53,699 nucleotides of DNA from Flavobacteriaceae bacterium (GCA_947459635.1 CANHEA010000007.1:1-53699), one strand, 5' to 3'. Shown: positions 1 through 10,065, counted from the first letter of the stretch. Numbers and translations: made by a program. The notes: generated by a model from the sequence alone, not told the origin.

Positions 1-1
1 A

Positions 2-1144
<1,143 letters not shown>

Positions 1145-1272
1145 TTACGTAGGGTATATTTTAATTTGTCTTCAACTTTGAATTCTATGCAATAAAATTT
1201 AAATGTTCGATACAATAATCCAAAATAAATGTTAAATTTAGCCCCGAAATACCTTTTGAAAATAAATTACAT

Positions 1273-1980
1273 ATGAAAAAAGATGAAGTCTGGTTTAAGA
1301 AATCACGATTACTAAATCCACTAATAGCTTTTTACTTTTTTGTTGCATTTATCGAAATTATTGCAGAGTATAATAGAGACTATTTTTTTATTAGTTATGC
1401 AAAGCCGCTGGCAATACCGCTTTTAATGGGCATTTATTTGATTGCTGCCAAAGTCAAAAATAGATATTATTTAGTTGCTTTACTTTTAGCATTTATTGCG
1501 AACTTATTTCTTATTTCGGAATCGTTATCGTCCGTAATTTTAGGTAGTTTGTTTTTATTCTTGTCTCAGTTAATTTTCATCTATATCGTGATACAAAAAA
1601 TTAAGTATCCTGGTGCTAGCTTGATGTTAATTGGTAGTTTGCCTTATGCTTGTGTTTGTTTCTTGGTGGCGGTTTTGATATACGAGAAACTAGGAGTAGA
1701 GTTTTATCTATTTATCATCCAAGCAATCCTGATCATATTCCTGGGCGGATTGTCTCTCGCAAATTACTTTACAAAATATAATAAAGCAAATTCGCAATTA
1801 TTTACTTGCTCATTTCTACTTTCAATAGGCCAATTATTAATAATCCTTCAAAGTTCATATGCAAATAGTGGTCTATTGCAAGCTTTATCAACTGTTTTTT
1901 TAGTGTCAGGTAACTATATATTTTATTTGTATGTGGTAGGTCAAGAAAAGAAGCAAAAGAAATATAAGATTATCAAATAG
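1273..1980 (+). CDS. YhhN-like integral membrane protein (paralogue 1 of 3)
   Basis: A 235-residue protein with about eight hydrophobic segments, first of three tandem paralogues. The pattern YAKPLAIPLLMGIYL, then AFIANLFLI, then a long helix ending FIYIVIQ resembles the YhhN/TMEM86 (lysoplasmalogenase-like) family, whose members usually have Lys-Pro in an early helix and Gly-Asp two helices later. Here Ala-Asn stands where Gly-Asp is usual, so the enzyme activity of that family cannot be assumed. The C-terminus is basic (QEKKQKKYK). Family assignment is by eye. It could also be an unrelated multi-pass membrane protein of unknown function. Confidence 0.7.
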   Translation: MKKDEVWFKKSRLLNPLIAFYFFVAFIEIIAEYNRDYFFISYAKPLAIPLLMGIYLIAAKVKNRYYLVALLLAFIANLFLISESLSSVILGSLFLFLSQLIFIYIVIQKIKYPGASLMLIGSLPYACVCFLVAVLIYEKLGVEFYLFIIQAILIIFLGGLSLANYFTKYNKANSQLFTCSFLLSIGQLLIILQSSYANSGLLQALSTVFLVSGNYIFYLYVVGQEKKQKKYKIIK

Positions 1981-2014
1981 AGGTAAATTTATACAAACTA
2001 TTTGTAAACAAGTA

Positions 2015-2710
2015 ATGCTTATGAACTCTCGAATAAATTGGCATTATGTGCTAAATATCAGCTATTTCGCTTTGGCAGGAATGGAGTTCTTGGCAGAAAT
2101 TTTTGCGGTAGATACACTATCGATGATTACAAGATTGTGTCTGCCAATAGTTTTGGGATCGCTTTATTTCTCGCTGTCTTCAAAGCAAAATCGTTTTTTT
2201 TATCTGCTGCTATTATTGTTAGTTCTAAGTAACGCTTTCTTTTTTTTTAGAAACTCACCCTTTTTCTTCTACGGAATCGTTTCTTTTATTTTACTTAGAA
2301 TCTTATCACTACTGATTATCTTGAAAGAAACAAAAGATAATAAATACCTACATATTATCGTCGCATCATTTCCGTTCTTGGTTATATTCTTTTATTTGAT
2401 TTCTATAACAAACGAAATTACTGATGTTGAATTCAATACTTTAATCATTCAAAGTATCTTAATTTCTATTCTTGCAGGTATTTCAATTACCAACTATTTC
2501 AAAAACGAGAATAGACAACATTCGTGGCTTTTAATCAGTACTTTACTCTTTATTGGTTTTCGTTTTATTGTTTTTATCGAGCGATTTGTAATTTCAGATC
2601 TATCGCTGATTTTCAACAGACCCATCGCTGTCATCTTGAATACTTTTGCTTTTTATACATTTTATAAGTTCGTCATTGAAGCAGAGCGAAATGAGAACTA
2701 TTCTAACTAG
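2015..2710 (+). CDS. YhhN-like integral membrane protein (paralogue 2 of 3)
   Basis: A 231-residue multi-pass membrane protein, paralogous to the genes before and after it. Shared landmarks are an early E(I/F)-rich helix, a KQNRFFYLLLLLLVLSNAFFF segment matching the YhhN Gly-Asp region but with Ser-Asn, and a late GISITNYF...SWLLISTLLFIGF block. The last block is shared almost word for word with paralogue 3 (NSWLLISTLLF). ATG at 2015 or at 2021 are both possible starts. It lies 34 bases after paralogue 1 and 3 bases before paralogue 3, so the three are probably one transcript. Function unknown. Confidence 0.7.
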   Translation: MLMNSRINWHYVLNISYFALAGMEFLAEIFAVDTLSMITRLCLPIVLGSLYFSLSSKQNRFFYLLLLLLVLSNAFFFFRNSPFFFYGIVSFILLRILSLLIILKETKDNKYLHIIVASFPFLVIFFYLISITNEITDVEFNTLIIQSILISILAGISITNYFKNENRQHSWLLISTLLFIGFRFIVFIERFVISDLSLIFNRPIAVILNTFAFYTFYKFVIEAERNENYSN

Positions 2711-2713
2711 CTT

Positions 2714-3376
2714 ATGACAACTCGTGAAACTAAAATAAAGGCACTAACAAGTTTATTTTTTGGAATTACAACTATTTTGATTTTTGCAGAATATTTTAAA
2801 ATTCAACAAATAGTTTTTTGCGCAAAACTGTTACTGATTCCCTGTCTTTTCACTCTTTATGTTATACGGTCGAGTAAAATTTGTCCATACCATGTGGTTG
2901 CCTTGTTTTTTGCCTTTCTATCTAATATTTTCTTGCTGTTTCCCGAGCCAAAGTTATTGCTCTATGGAATCATTGCGTTTTTGTTTTACCGGATTACCAG
3001 CATTTTCGTGGTTCTAAAAAACGGCGATAGAGTGGCGCTTTTGCCCTTATTTTTAGCAACAGTACCTTTTCTCTTTATGTTTTCCTATCTTATTGATATT
3101 ATGGTAAGCCCTGACCATCCTAGTTTCTATGCGACAATTGTCAACGATATTATAATCTCCATATTTTGTGGAATGGGCCTTTCAAATTATGTAATGAATG
3201 ATAATAAACAAAATTCTTGGTTGCTTATCAGTACACTGCTCTTTACATTTTTAGTAATTCTTTTTATGTTTGATAAGTTCTCTTTGTCCTTTCAGATTTT
3301 TAAACCCTTATCTGCTTTGGTTTTCTCTCTAGGACATTTTGCCTTCCTAAAATTCATGGAAGAAGCAGAAAATTAG
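2714..3376 (+). CDS. YhhN-like integral membrane protein (paralogue 3 of 3)
   Basis: A 220-residue multi-pass membrane protein, closest to paralogue 2 (both carry SWLLISTLLF near the C-terminus and GISITNY/GMGLSNY before it). The segment FFAFLSNIFLLF again replaces the Gly-Asp expected in YhhN/TMEM86 enzymes with Ser-Asn. It starts 3 bases after the preceding stop. Its stop codon overlaps the stop of the convergent metallophosphatase gene by 3 bases, leaving no room for a terminator hairpin. Probably membrane-embedded in the inner membrane. Substrate and role cannot be told from the sequence. Confidence 0.7.
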   Translation: MTTRETKIKALTSLFFGITTILIFAEYFKIQQIVFCAKLLLIPCLFTLYVIRSSKICPYHVVALFFAFLSNIFLLFPEPKLLLYGIIAFLFYRITSIFVVLKNGDRVALLPLFLATVPFLFMFSYLIDIMVSPDHPSFYATIVNDIIISIFCGMGLSNYVMNDNKQNSWLLISTLLFTFLVILFMFDKFSLSFQIFKPLSALVFSLGHFAFLKFMEEAEN

Positions 3377-4302
3377 ACGATAATCGACCTTCCAACTGAA
3401 GTCTTACTTGTATTTACATCTAAGTAAAAATCAATTCTACCAAGGTTAATGCCGTAGCAGCCTACCTGATTAACCAAAACATCCTGGCCAATAGCATTCT
3501 TGAGAACAGTTGGTTTATCAAGAAAAGTATGCGTATGACCACCAATAATCAAATCGATGTCCTGCGTCAAACCTGCCAGTTTGATATCGCAAATCTTATC
3601 GGGTTCATCTTTATATTTATACCCCAAATGCGACAAACAAATGACCAAATCGCATTTCTTTTCTTGCTTCAAAATTCGAACGATGTCTTGTGAAACTCCA
3701 ACAGGATCATTGTAGATAGTTTCTTTGTAGTTTTTCTTGTCAACCAATCCATCAAGGCCAACTCCCAAACCAAAAACGCCGACCTTAATTCCGTTCTTGC
3801 GAAAGATTTTATAAGGCTTCACTTTTCCGTCCAAAACCGTATTCTTAAAATCGTAATTGGCGGAAACAAATTCAAAGGAAGCATGCGGCAATTGACTATT
3901 AAAACCATCAATGCCGTTATCAAAGTCATGATTTCCCAAAGTTGCCACATCATATTTCATCATACTCATGAGTTTGAATTCTAATTCACCACCATAATAA
4001 TTAAAATAAGGTGTTCCTTGAAAAATATCGCCAGCATCCAACAAAAGCAAATTTGGATTCTCTTTTCGGATCATCTCTATCAAGGCAGCTCGCCTTGCTA
4101 CACCGCCCATATTGGGATTCTTAGGATGATTTGGAGGAAACGGATCAATATAACTGTGCACGTCATTCGTATGCAGAATGGTCAAATGTTTGGTGTCGCA
4201 AGCGGAAAGGTCCAGCGATTTATAACTGCTCAACGACATTCCTAATCCGACAAATGCTGCTGTTGCTGCTGTTTTTTCAATAAATTCTCTTCTTTTCATC
4301 AT
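3373..4302 (-). CDS. Metallophosphatase, 5'-nucleotidase N-terminal type
   Basis: A 309-residue exported calcineurin-like phosphoesterase equal to the catalytic half of UshA-type 5'-nucleotidases. The N-terminus has a Tat-like signal (KRREFIEKTAATAAFVG). The metal-binding motifs are present in order: HTNDVHS, DAGDIFQG, LGNHDFDNG and GGHTHTF. It ends after the catalytic domain and lacks the 5'-nucleotidase C-terminal substrate domain, which is encoded by the separate gene just upstream (4425-5204). Both genes read leftward and are 122 bases apart, with that gap almost filled by a hairpin repeat. Likely a periplasmic nucleotide or sugar-nucleotide phosphohydrolase. Exact substrate unknown. Confidence 0.88.
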   Translation of the reverse strand: MMKRREFIEKTAATAAFVGLGMSLSSYKSLDLSACDTKHLTILHTNDVHSYIDPFPPNHPKNPNMGGVARRAALIEMIRKENPNLLLLDAGDIFQGTPYFNYYGGELEFKLMSMMKYDVATLGNHDFDNGIDGFNSQLPHASFEFVSANYDFKNTVLDGKVKPYKIFRKNGIKVGVFGLGVGLDGLVDKKNYKETIYNDPVGVSQDIVRILKQEKKCDLVICLSHLGYKYKDEPDKICDIKLAGLTQDIDLIIGGHTHTFLDKPTVLKNAIGQDVLVNQVGCYGINLGRIDFYLDVNTSKTSVGRSIIV

Positions 4303-4307
4303 GATTC

Positions 4308-4414
4308 TTTTAGGAGCTTTTTCCTGCTTTCGCCTTTATCTTTTTTTAGGATGTGTCCTGCGCTTTGCTTCGGACCAATCCCAAAAAAAAAGGATACCGG
4401 CTCTATCAGGGCTA
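4308..4414 (-). repeat. Hairpin repeat TAGCCC...GCTCCTA, copy A
   Basis: Longest of five copies in the window, about 107 bases, reading on the minus strand from TAGCCCTGAT to GCTCCTAAAA. The core hairpin is long: a T9-GGGAT arm against ATCCTA7, with a further GTCC/GGAC pairing inside. Outer pairs are CCTG/CAGG and GCC/GGC. It fills the space between the two halves of the split 5'-nucleotidase and ends five bases from the start codon of the downstream half, so on the transcript it would form the leader of that gene. Confidence 0.8.
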
Positions 4415-4424
4415 GGACTCGTCA

Positions 4425-5204
4425 TTATTTTTCGACACTTATTCTTTGGTCAGACATCAATGGAACAGTTTCAATATCTGTAAAATAATCGATGAGAATG
4501 TTCCGCAACTTATAATCTAAATCGTACTTACCAATCCCTTTTTTGAAAAAGACCATATTATCGCCACCATTTGATAAGTAATCGTTGGTGCCTACATAAT
4601 AAGTAGTATTTCGATCAAAAGGCTTTCCCTGTATCATAATATCTTTTGCCACATTGTCTTTGCCAATCGTAAAAGTCATTCCATATAAAGGATGTGGCTT
4701 TTTTTCGGTGATAAAGTACTGCAACAGTTCTTCAATCTGTTCGCCTTTGAGTGCAATAACAACCAAACTGTTTTCAAAAGGCATGATTTCATAGGCGGTC
4801 CGGGCAGTCACATCACCTTTTGGAATAATGGTGCGAATACCGCCATGATTCAACAAAACGAGATCTATCGATTTGTTTTCTCGTTTTTTTAAAATGGGGT
4901 TTCCTTTCTCGTAAACCACTTGCGAAAATAAATTTCCCATGGGTGTTTGCCATTCTCCATTTTTATCGATTGTTTCTGGTGCGATGGCGAGAACTGTACT
5001 TAAATCTTTGTCAATGTGGTCCTTATAGGGTTGCACAAATTTTGTAATTTCAGAGACCTCTTTCGTGTCGTTTGTAATCGGTATTAATTTGCCTTCAATT
5101 TTCGTCACATTTAGATTGGTAGTGCTACAAGCGCTAACAAATAGATATGTTAAGAATAAAACAAAATGGGCTAATACAACGTTATAGTTTTTTAGTTTTG
5201 CCAT
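4425..5204 (-). CDS. Lipoprotein with 5'-nucleotidase C-terminal domain
   Basis: A 259-residue lipoprotein (signal ending in lipobox FVSAC, Cys at about residue 26) made of the 5'-nucleotidase C-terminal domain, which in UshA binds the nucleotide substrate. Diagnostic parts are NGEWQTPMGNLFSQVV, VLLNHGGIRT, AYEIMPFENSLVVIALKG and TYYVGTNDYLSNGGD. It has no metallophosphatase domain. That domain is in the next gene on the same strand (3373-4302). The two products probably act together outside the cytoplasmic membrane, and their order is C-terminal half first. The Bacteroidota split of this enzyme is known to me from other genomes. Interaction here is inferred. Confidence 0.88.
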   Translation of the reverse strand: MAKLKNYNVVLAHFVLFLTYLFVSACSTTNLNVTKIEGKLIPITNDTKEVSEITKFVQPYKDHIDKDLSTVLAIAPETIDKNGEWQTPMGNLFSQVVYEKGNPILKKRENKSIDLVLLNHGGIRTIIPKGDVTARTAYEIMPFENSLVVIALKGEQIEELLQYFITEKKPHPLYGMTFTIGKDNVAKDIMIQGKPFDRNTTYYVGTNDYLSNGGDNMVFFKKGIGKYDLDYKLRNILIDYFTDIETVPLMSDQRISVEK

Positions 5205-5252
5205 CCAAAGTGAAACTTATTTAAGTAAATTTGTAATTCAAGTAAATGTAGT

Positions 5253-5771
5253 ATGTTTTTAAATTATTTAAAGAATTTTTTTACTCAAAAAATAGTTAAG
5301 AAGAGTATTGATAATGTAAATCACGTTCCTTTAAATAAGACAATTCAAACAGTAGGGATTATTTTCGACGAAAGTTACTTTTATGAAAAAGAGGCATTAG
5401 TACAAGAGTTAATTCACAATGGAATTCAAGAAAGCAACGTTAAAGTCCTAGTTTTCAAAGATAAGATAAAGAAAAAAGAAACTTTTGATTATCCTACATT
5501 TTGCCATAAAGATTTGAGTTGGACTGCAACTTTTGAAAAGTCTGATGTGAAAGAGTTTGTTGCCCAAAAATTCGATTTATTGATCAATTATTACGATACC
5601 GAAAAATCAGCTTTGTTGTTAGTGTCAAATCAATCGAAAGCCAATTTCAAGGTTGGATTTTCATCCATTGATAGCAAACTAAATCATTTCATGATCAATA
5701 CCAACGCCGAAAACTACAAGGTTTTCATTGAAGAGCTTTTCAGATATTTAAAAATATTAAATAAAATATAA
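5253..5771 (+). CDS. DUF6913 family protein
   Basis: A 172-residue soluble protein of a family I know only from Flavobacteriaceae (DUF6913), usually found directly before dapA as it is here, 6 bases upstream. The sequence has a basic N-terminus (LKNFFTQKIVKKSI), a central segment VGIIFDESYFYEKEALVQEL, and FDLLINYYDTEKSALLLVSNQSKANFKVGF. No catalytic motif, signal peptide or membrane segment is visible. Function unknown. The close coupling to dapA suggests shared transcription but does not show a role in lysine synthesis. It is divergent from the nucleotidase lipoprotein gene, with a 48-base gap holding both promoters. Confidence 0.85.
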   Translation: MFLNYLKNFFTQKIVKKSIDNVNHVPLNKTIQTVGIIFDESYFYEKEALVQELIHNGIQESNVKVLVFKDKIKKKETFDYPTFCHKDLSWTATFEKSDVKEFVAQKFDLLINYYDTEKSALLLVSNQSKANFKVGFSSIDSKLNHFMINTNAENYKVFIEELFRYLKILNKI

Positions 5772-5777
5772 ATCAAT

Positions 5778-6653
5778 ATGCAATCACTAATTGGAACTGG
5801 AGTTGCACTAGTAACACCTTTTAAGAAAGATTTGACCGTCGATGTTGAAGCACTAAAGCGAATTGTTAACTTTCAAATAGACAATCAAATAGAATATCTT
5901 GTTGTCTTGGGAACGACGGCAGAGAATGTTACTTTGCGCGCTGAAGAAAAGGAATTGGTGATTCAAACGGTTATTGAAGCAAACGCCAATCGACTTCCGT
6001 TAGTTCTTGGCGTGGGAGGTAGTAATACTTCACAGGTTATTCATGAATTGCAAACTCGTGATTTATCTGCATTTGCCGCTGTCTTATCAGTATCTCCATA
6101 TTATAATAAGCCAACTCAAGAAGGAATCTACCAACATTTTAAAGCCATTTCGGAGGTATCTCCAAAACCAATTATTCTTTACAACGTCCCTGCAAGAACA
6201 GGAAGTAATATGTTGCCGTCAACCGTATTGCGTTTAGCGAATGACTTCAAAAACATTGTTGCCATTAAAGAAGCGGCAGGCGACATCGTTCAAGCGATGC
6301 AGCTAATTCAAAACAAACCCAATGATTTTCTTGTGATTTCTGGCGACGATATGATCGCATTGCCTATGGTTTTAGCGGGTGGAAGCGGCGTTATTTCGGT
6401 AATTGGCGAGGGAATTCCGAAACTTTTTTCTGAAATGATCCGATTGGGTTTGCAGCATAAAGTAAAAGAAGCATATGCTATTCATTACCGCGTGGCTAAT
6501 GGTATCGATCTAATTTTTGAACAAGGTAATCCGGCAGGTATCAAAGAAATTTTCAAGTACTTAGGTCTGTCTGAAAATACGGTTCGACTTCCGTTGGTAA
6601 ATGTTGACGATGATTTGGCAACAAGAATCAAAAATTTCATGCAGAAATTGTAG
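5778..6653 (+). CDS. dapA: 4-hydroxy-tetrahydrodipicolinate synthase
   Basis: A 291-residue aldolase-fold enzyme that condenses pyruvate with aspartate semialdehyde, first committed step of the diaminopimelate/lysine pathway. Schiff-base lysine is Lys164 in VAIKEAAGD, and the proton-shuttle tyrosine is Tyr135 in [22 protein letters not shown] is also typical. The substrate loop reads GTTAENVTL where many bacteria have GTTGES. I take this as normal lineage variation. Full length for the family (about 290-295). It follows DUF6913 by 6 bases and shares its transcript. A promoter for bamD lies after it. Confidence 0.97.
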   Translation: MQSLIGTGVALVTPFKKDLTVDVEALKRIVNFQIDNQIEYLVVLGTTAENVTLRAEEKELVIQTVIEANANRLPLVLGVGGSNTSQVIHELQTRDLSAFAAVLSVSPYYNKPTQEGIYQHFKAISEVSPKPIILYNVPARTGSNMLPSTVLRLANDFKNIVAIKEAAGDIVQAMQLIQNKPNDFLVISGDDMIALPMVLAGGSGVISVIGEGIPKLFSEMIRLGLQHKVKEAYAIHYRVANGIDLIFEQGNPAGIKEIFKYLGLSENTVRLPLVNVDDDLATRIKNFMQKL

Positions 6654-6697
6654 CTTTTTCTTATTTCGTACCTTATTTTTAATAATGCGAAAAATAT

Positions 6698-6727
6698 TTT
6701 GTAGTGTCCATTTAATAACTAAATTTG
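6698..6727 (+). promoter_or_regulatory. Bacteroidota-type promoter for bamD
   Basis: TTTG (6698-6701), an 18-base spacer, then TAAATTTG (6720-6727) match the Bacteroidota sigma-ABfr consensus of TTTG at -33 and TAnnTTTG at -7. Transcription would begin near 6732, giving a leader of about 50 bases before the bamD ATG at 6785. Confidence 0.65.
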
Positions 6728-6784
6728 CGGTTCGTTTTGACAGGTCTAAAAAAGCTGTAAATCAACAAGAATATCCCAAAAATA

Positions 6785-7579
6785 ATGACTAAATTTTTGT
6801 CTTTTTTGACTTTTGCAGTCCTAATTAGTTCATGCAGTCCGTATCAGAAAGCGCTGAAATCAGATGATGTTTCGGTAAAGTATGCCCAAGCAGAAATCAA
6901 ATACGACGCAAAAAAATACAATAAAGCGATTCGTCTTTTTGAACAATTGGCGCCTGCTTTTCGAGGAAAGCCACAATCTGAAAAGATGTTTTATATGTAT
7001 GCACAGTCGTACTACAAAACAGAACAATATTATTTAGCCGGATATCAATTTGAGAGTTTTGTTTCTAGTTATCCAAAAAGTGAAAAGATAGAAGAGACGG
7101 CTTATTTAGTTGGAAAATGTTATTCGATGTTGTCTCCACCTTATAGTTTAGATCAAACAGAAACAATAAAAGCAATTGATAAGTTACAAACCTTTATTGA
7201 TACTTACCCAAATTCTACTTACTTGCCAGATGCTAATGCCATTCTAAAGGAATTAACGGGTAAGATTGAAAAGAAATATTTCGAAATTGCAAAACAATAT
7301 AATACAATTTCAGATCACAAAGCGGCGTTAGTAGCGCTAGATAATTTTATTGACGCCTATCCTGGAACGCCTTATAAAGAAGCAGCATTGTATTACAGAT
7401 TAGATTCTGCCTACAAATTGGCGATCAATAGTGTTCCAGCAAAAATGGAAGAAAGATTGAAAAATGCCAAAATAGCGTATAACAACCTTGTGAAATTTAA
7501 AGAAGGTTCCAAATACAAAGGAAAAGCAGACGAGATGCTTGCTAGAATTGAAAAAGATTTACAACAATTTTCTAAATAA
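6785..7579 (+). CDS. bamD: Outer membrane assembly lipoprotein BamD
   Basis: A 264-residue lipoprotein (lipobox LISSC, Cys at about residue 17) of the BamD/YfiO family, a component of the BAM complex that inserts beta-barrel proteins into the outer membrane. The sequence is a chain of TPR-like helical repeats: KYDAKKYNKAIRLFEQL, YYKTEQYYLAGYQFESF, TIKAIDKLQTFIDTYPNS and HKAALVALDNFIDAYPGT. Length fits the family. It has its own promoter and is followed 8 bases later by rpoZ, an order I know from other flavobacteria. Confidence 0.93.
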   Translation: MTKFLSFLTFAVLISSCSPYQKALKSDDVSVKYAQAEIKYDAKKYNKAIRLFEQLAPAFRGKPQSEKMFYMYAQSYYKTEQYYLAGYQFESFVSSYPKSEKIEETAYLVGKCYSMLSPPYSLDQTETIKAIDKLQTFIDTYPNSTYLPDANAILKELTGKIEKKYFEIAKQYNTISDHKAALVALDNFIDAYPGTPYKEAALYYRLDSAYKLAINSVPAKMEERLKNAKIAYNNLVKFKEGSKYKGKADEMLARIEKDLQQFSK

Positions 7580-7587
7580 ATTAAATC

Positions 7588-7908
7588 ATGGATTTAAAAA
7601 AGACGAATGCGCCAGTGAACACAATCACTTACAACAAAAGTGTTATTGAAGAGCCAACTGGTAATGTGTATGAAGCGATTACAATAATGGCAAAAAGAGC
7701 CAATCAGATTAATTCAGAAATTAAGAAAGAATTGACTGAAAAGTTAGAGGAATTTGCGACTTACAATGATAGTTTGGAAGAAGTTTTTGAAAATAAAGAA
7801 CAAATAGAAGTTTCTAAGTTCTACGAAAAATTGCCAAAACCTCATGCCTTGGCAGTGCAAGAATGGTTAGATGGTAAAATCTACCACAGAGCAGATAACG
7901 CAAAATAA
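7588..7908 (+). CDS. rpoZ: RNA polymerase omega subunit (RpoZ/Rpb6 family)
   Basis: A 106-residue protein of the Bacteroidota omega/Rpb6 type, which helps assemble RNA polymerase. Typical features are the N-terminal DLKKTNAPVNTITYN, the YEAITIMAKRANQIN helix (equal to the conserved region of omega with its Ala-Arg-Gln-Ile pattern), and an acidic C-terminal extension usual in this phylum. It sits between bamD and coaBC with spacings of 8 and 7 bases, so the three are probably co-transcribed. Confidence 0.9.
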   Translation: MDLKKTNAPVNTITYNKSVIEEPTGNVYEAITIMAKRANQINSEIKKELTEKLEEFATYNDSLEEVFENKEQIEVSKFYEKLPKPHALAVQEWLDGKIYHRADNAK

Positions 7909-7915
7909 TTACTTA

Positions 7916-9127
7916 ATGTCAGTTTTAAGAGGTAAGAAAATAGTACTAGGTATTTCTGGTGGAATTGCCGCTTATAAAACTGCACATTTAGTTAGACTTT
8001 TTATTAAAGCTGGAGCTCAGGTTCAAGTAATCATGACTCCAGCTTCAAGAGATTTCATCACCCCATTAACTTTATCGACACTTTCTAAGAATCCGGTACA
8101 TTCGAGTTTTTATAACGAAGATGACGATAATGCACAATGGAACAACCATGTTGAATTAGCACTTTGGGCAGATCTTATGCTCATTGCACCTGCAACAGCC
8201 AATACCTTATCTAAAATGGTGAATGGCAATTGTGACAACCTTCTAATAGCAACTTATTTATCGGCTAAATGTCCAGTGTACTTTGCACCAGCAATGGATC
8301 TGGATATGTATAAACATCCATCTACAATAGCTAGTTTTAAGGCGCTACATCAGTTTGGCAACATTATTATTCCAGCGGAATCTGGTGAGTTAGCTAGTGG
8401 TCTATCTGGTGAAGGTCGAATGGCAGAACCCGAAAATATCGTAACTTTCCTCGAAGCAGATCTTGAAAGTCAATTACCTTTAAAGGGAAAAAAGTTTTTA
8501 ATTACGGCAGGTCCAACGTATGAAGCAATTGACCCCGTTCGATTTATCGGAAATCACTCCTCAGGAAAAATGGGATTTGATATTGCCGCTTGTGCAGCGC
8601 AGTTTGGTGCGGAAGTTACTTTGATAAGTGGCCCTTCTCACTTAAACGTTAGTGATTCCAATATTTCCCTAATTCGTATCGTGTCAGCGCAAGAAATGTA
8701 CGACGCGTGTCACCAATATTTTGCAGTATCAGACGTTGTTATTTGTGCGGCCGCTATTGCTGATTATCGTCCAAAAAATGTAGCGACTACCAAAATAAAG
8801 AAAACAGAAGACCATTTCAGTATCGAATTAGAAAAGACCAAAGACGTTTTAGCGTCATTAGGTCAAATAAAAGAAAAACAGTTCTTAGTAGGTTTTGCAT
8901 TAGAGACGAACAATGAAATTGAAAATGCCAAGTTGAAAGTTCAGAAAAAAAACTTAGATTTGATTGTTTTAAATTCGCTCCAGGACGAAGGCGCTGGATT
9001 TAGTAAGGCGACTAACAAAGTGACCTTTATCGACAAAAATTTTGGCATTCAATCTATGGATTTAAAAACCAAAGAAGCGGTGGCAGAAGACATAATTAAT
9101 AAGATAATCGAACAATATCATGTATAA
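7916..9127 (+). CDS. coaBC: Bifunctional phosphopantothenoylcysteine decarboxylase/synthetase
   Basis: A 403-residue two-domain enzyme that makes phosphopantothenoylcysteine with CTP and decarboxylates it in coenzyme A synthesis. N-terminal flavoprotein domain: GKKIVLGISGGIAAYKTAHLV, catalytic His in NNHVELALWAD, and PAMDLDMY. C-terminal synthetase: FLITAGPTYEAIDPVRFIGNHSSG and AAAIADYRPKN. I place the start at the ATG at 7916, after the rpoZ stop. An in-frame start at 7871 would lie inside rpoZ and add 15 residues without homology. The stop overlaps the next gene by 8 bases. Confidence 0.95.
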   Translation: MSVLRGKKIVLGISGGIAAYKTAHLVRLFIKAGAQVQVIMTPASRDFITPLTLSTLSKNPVHSSFYNEDDDNAQWNNHVELALWADLMLIAPATANTLSKMVNGNCDNLLIATYLSAKCPVYFAPAMDLDMYKHPSTIASFKALHQFGNIIIPAESGELASGLSGEGRMAEPENIVTFLEADLESQLPLKGKKFLITAGPTYEAIDPVRFIGNHSSGKMGFDIAACAAQFGAEVTLISGPSHLNVSDSNISLIRIVSAQEMYDACHQYFAVSDVVICAAAIADYRPKNVATTKIKKTEDHFSIELEKTKDVLASLGQIKEKQFLVGFALETNNEIENAKLKVQKKNLDLIVLNSLQDEGAGFSKATNKVTFIDKNFGIQSMDLKTKEAVAEDIINKIIEQYHV

Positions 9128-10007
9128 AAAACTTATTCTTGTTTTGCTTTTTACGGTTGGTTCAACTAATGCGCAAGAGCTAAATTGCACCGTGAAGGTT
9201 AATTTTGAACAAGTAGCTAGCACCAATAATCAAGTTTTTAAAACACTTGAAACTTCGCTAAGTGATTTTGTGAATAAAACGAACTGGACTTCACAGAAAG
9301 TAAAAAATGTGGAACGAATTAATTGTTCGATGTTTATTACTATTAATGAATATTCGACAAATCAATTCAAAGCTACGATTCAAGTTGGTTCTTCACGACC
9401 AATTTTCAATTCTTCTTATTCTTCACCTGTACTTAATTATAATGATAAAGATTTCAATTTTGAATATAACGAGTTCCAACAGTTAAACTTCAATCCGAAT
9501 TCTTTTGATTCAAATTTAGTTTCTGTTGTCGCATTCTATAGTCTTGTGATCATCGGAATGGATGCTGATTCGTATAAATTAGATGGTGGAATGCCGTATT
9601 ATGAAGCAGCACAAGAAATTGCCAATGTGGCGCAATCAAGTGGTTATAAAGGATGGCTGCAGGGTGATACCAATCAGAATCGCTATTGGTTAGTCAATAA
9701 TTTGTTATCGAACACTTTTAGTCAGTTTAGAGAAGCGCTATATAGTTATCATCTTGAAGGAATGGATCAAATGCACAACGATCAGAAAGTAGCGAAAGGA
9801 AAAATCATCGAGGCAGTAACCAAATTATCTTATATGGAACTGAATCGTCCTAATTCTTTTCTAACCAGAGTATTTTTTGACGCAAAGTCAGATGAAATTG
9901 TTTCTATTTTCACCGGAGGACCAACTGTTGATACGGCAGATTTGGTAAATAAACTGTATACGATTTCGCCAATGAATGCAAGTAAATGGTCAGAAATCAA
10001 AATGTAG
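9120..10007 (+). CDS. porD: DUF4835 / PorD-like protein, T9SS-associated
   Basis: A 295-residue exported protein (signal peptide ending TNAQ) of the DUF4835 family, which I recall being annotated as the type IX secretion protein PorD in flavobacteria. Visible family features are QELNCTVKVNFEQV after the signal, SSRPIFNSSYSSPVLNYNDKDF, the EYNEFQQLNFNPNSFDSNLVSVVAFYSLVIIGMDADSY core and LNRPNSFLTRVFFDAKSDEIVSIF near the end. The order coaBC-DUF4835-recN is the usual one. The cell exports at least seven T9SS cargo proteins encoded in this window. The exact role in the secretion machine is not evident from sequence. Confidence 0.8.
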   Translation: MYKKLILVLLFTVGSTNAQELNCTVKVNFEQVASTNNQVFKTLETSLSDFVNKTNWTSQKVKNVERINCSMFITINEYSTNQFKATIQVGSSRPIFNSSYSSPVLNYNDKDFNFEYNEFQQLNFNPNSFDSNLVSVVAFYSLVIIGMDADSYKLDGGMPYYEAAQEIANVAQSSGYKGWLQGDTNQNRYWLVNNLLSNTFSQFREALYSYHLEGMDQMHNDQKVAKGKIIEAVTKLSYMELNRPNSFLTRVFFDAKSDEIVSIFTGGPTVDTADLVNKLYTISPMNASKWSEIKM

Positions 10008-10065
10008 TTGCCTCTGTTTTCTTTTTCGATAATGGTTCGTTTTTTGGCCTTTTCATCTTCAATTT

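Noticed and set aside
4301..4483. Plus-strand 60-residue frame between the nucleotidase halves
   Set aside because: It is made of hairpin repeat copy A and the antisense of the lipoprotein end; no promoter and no homology.
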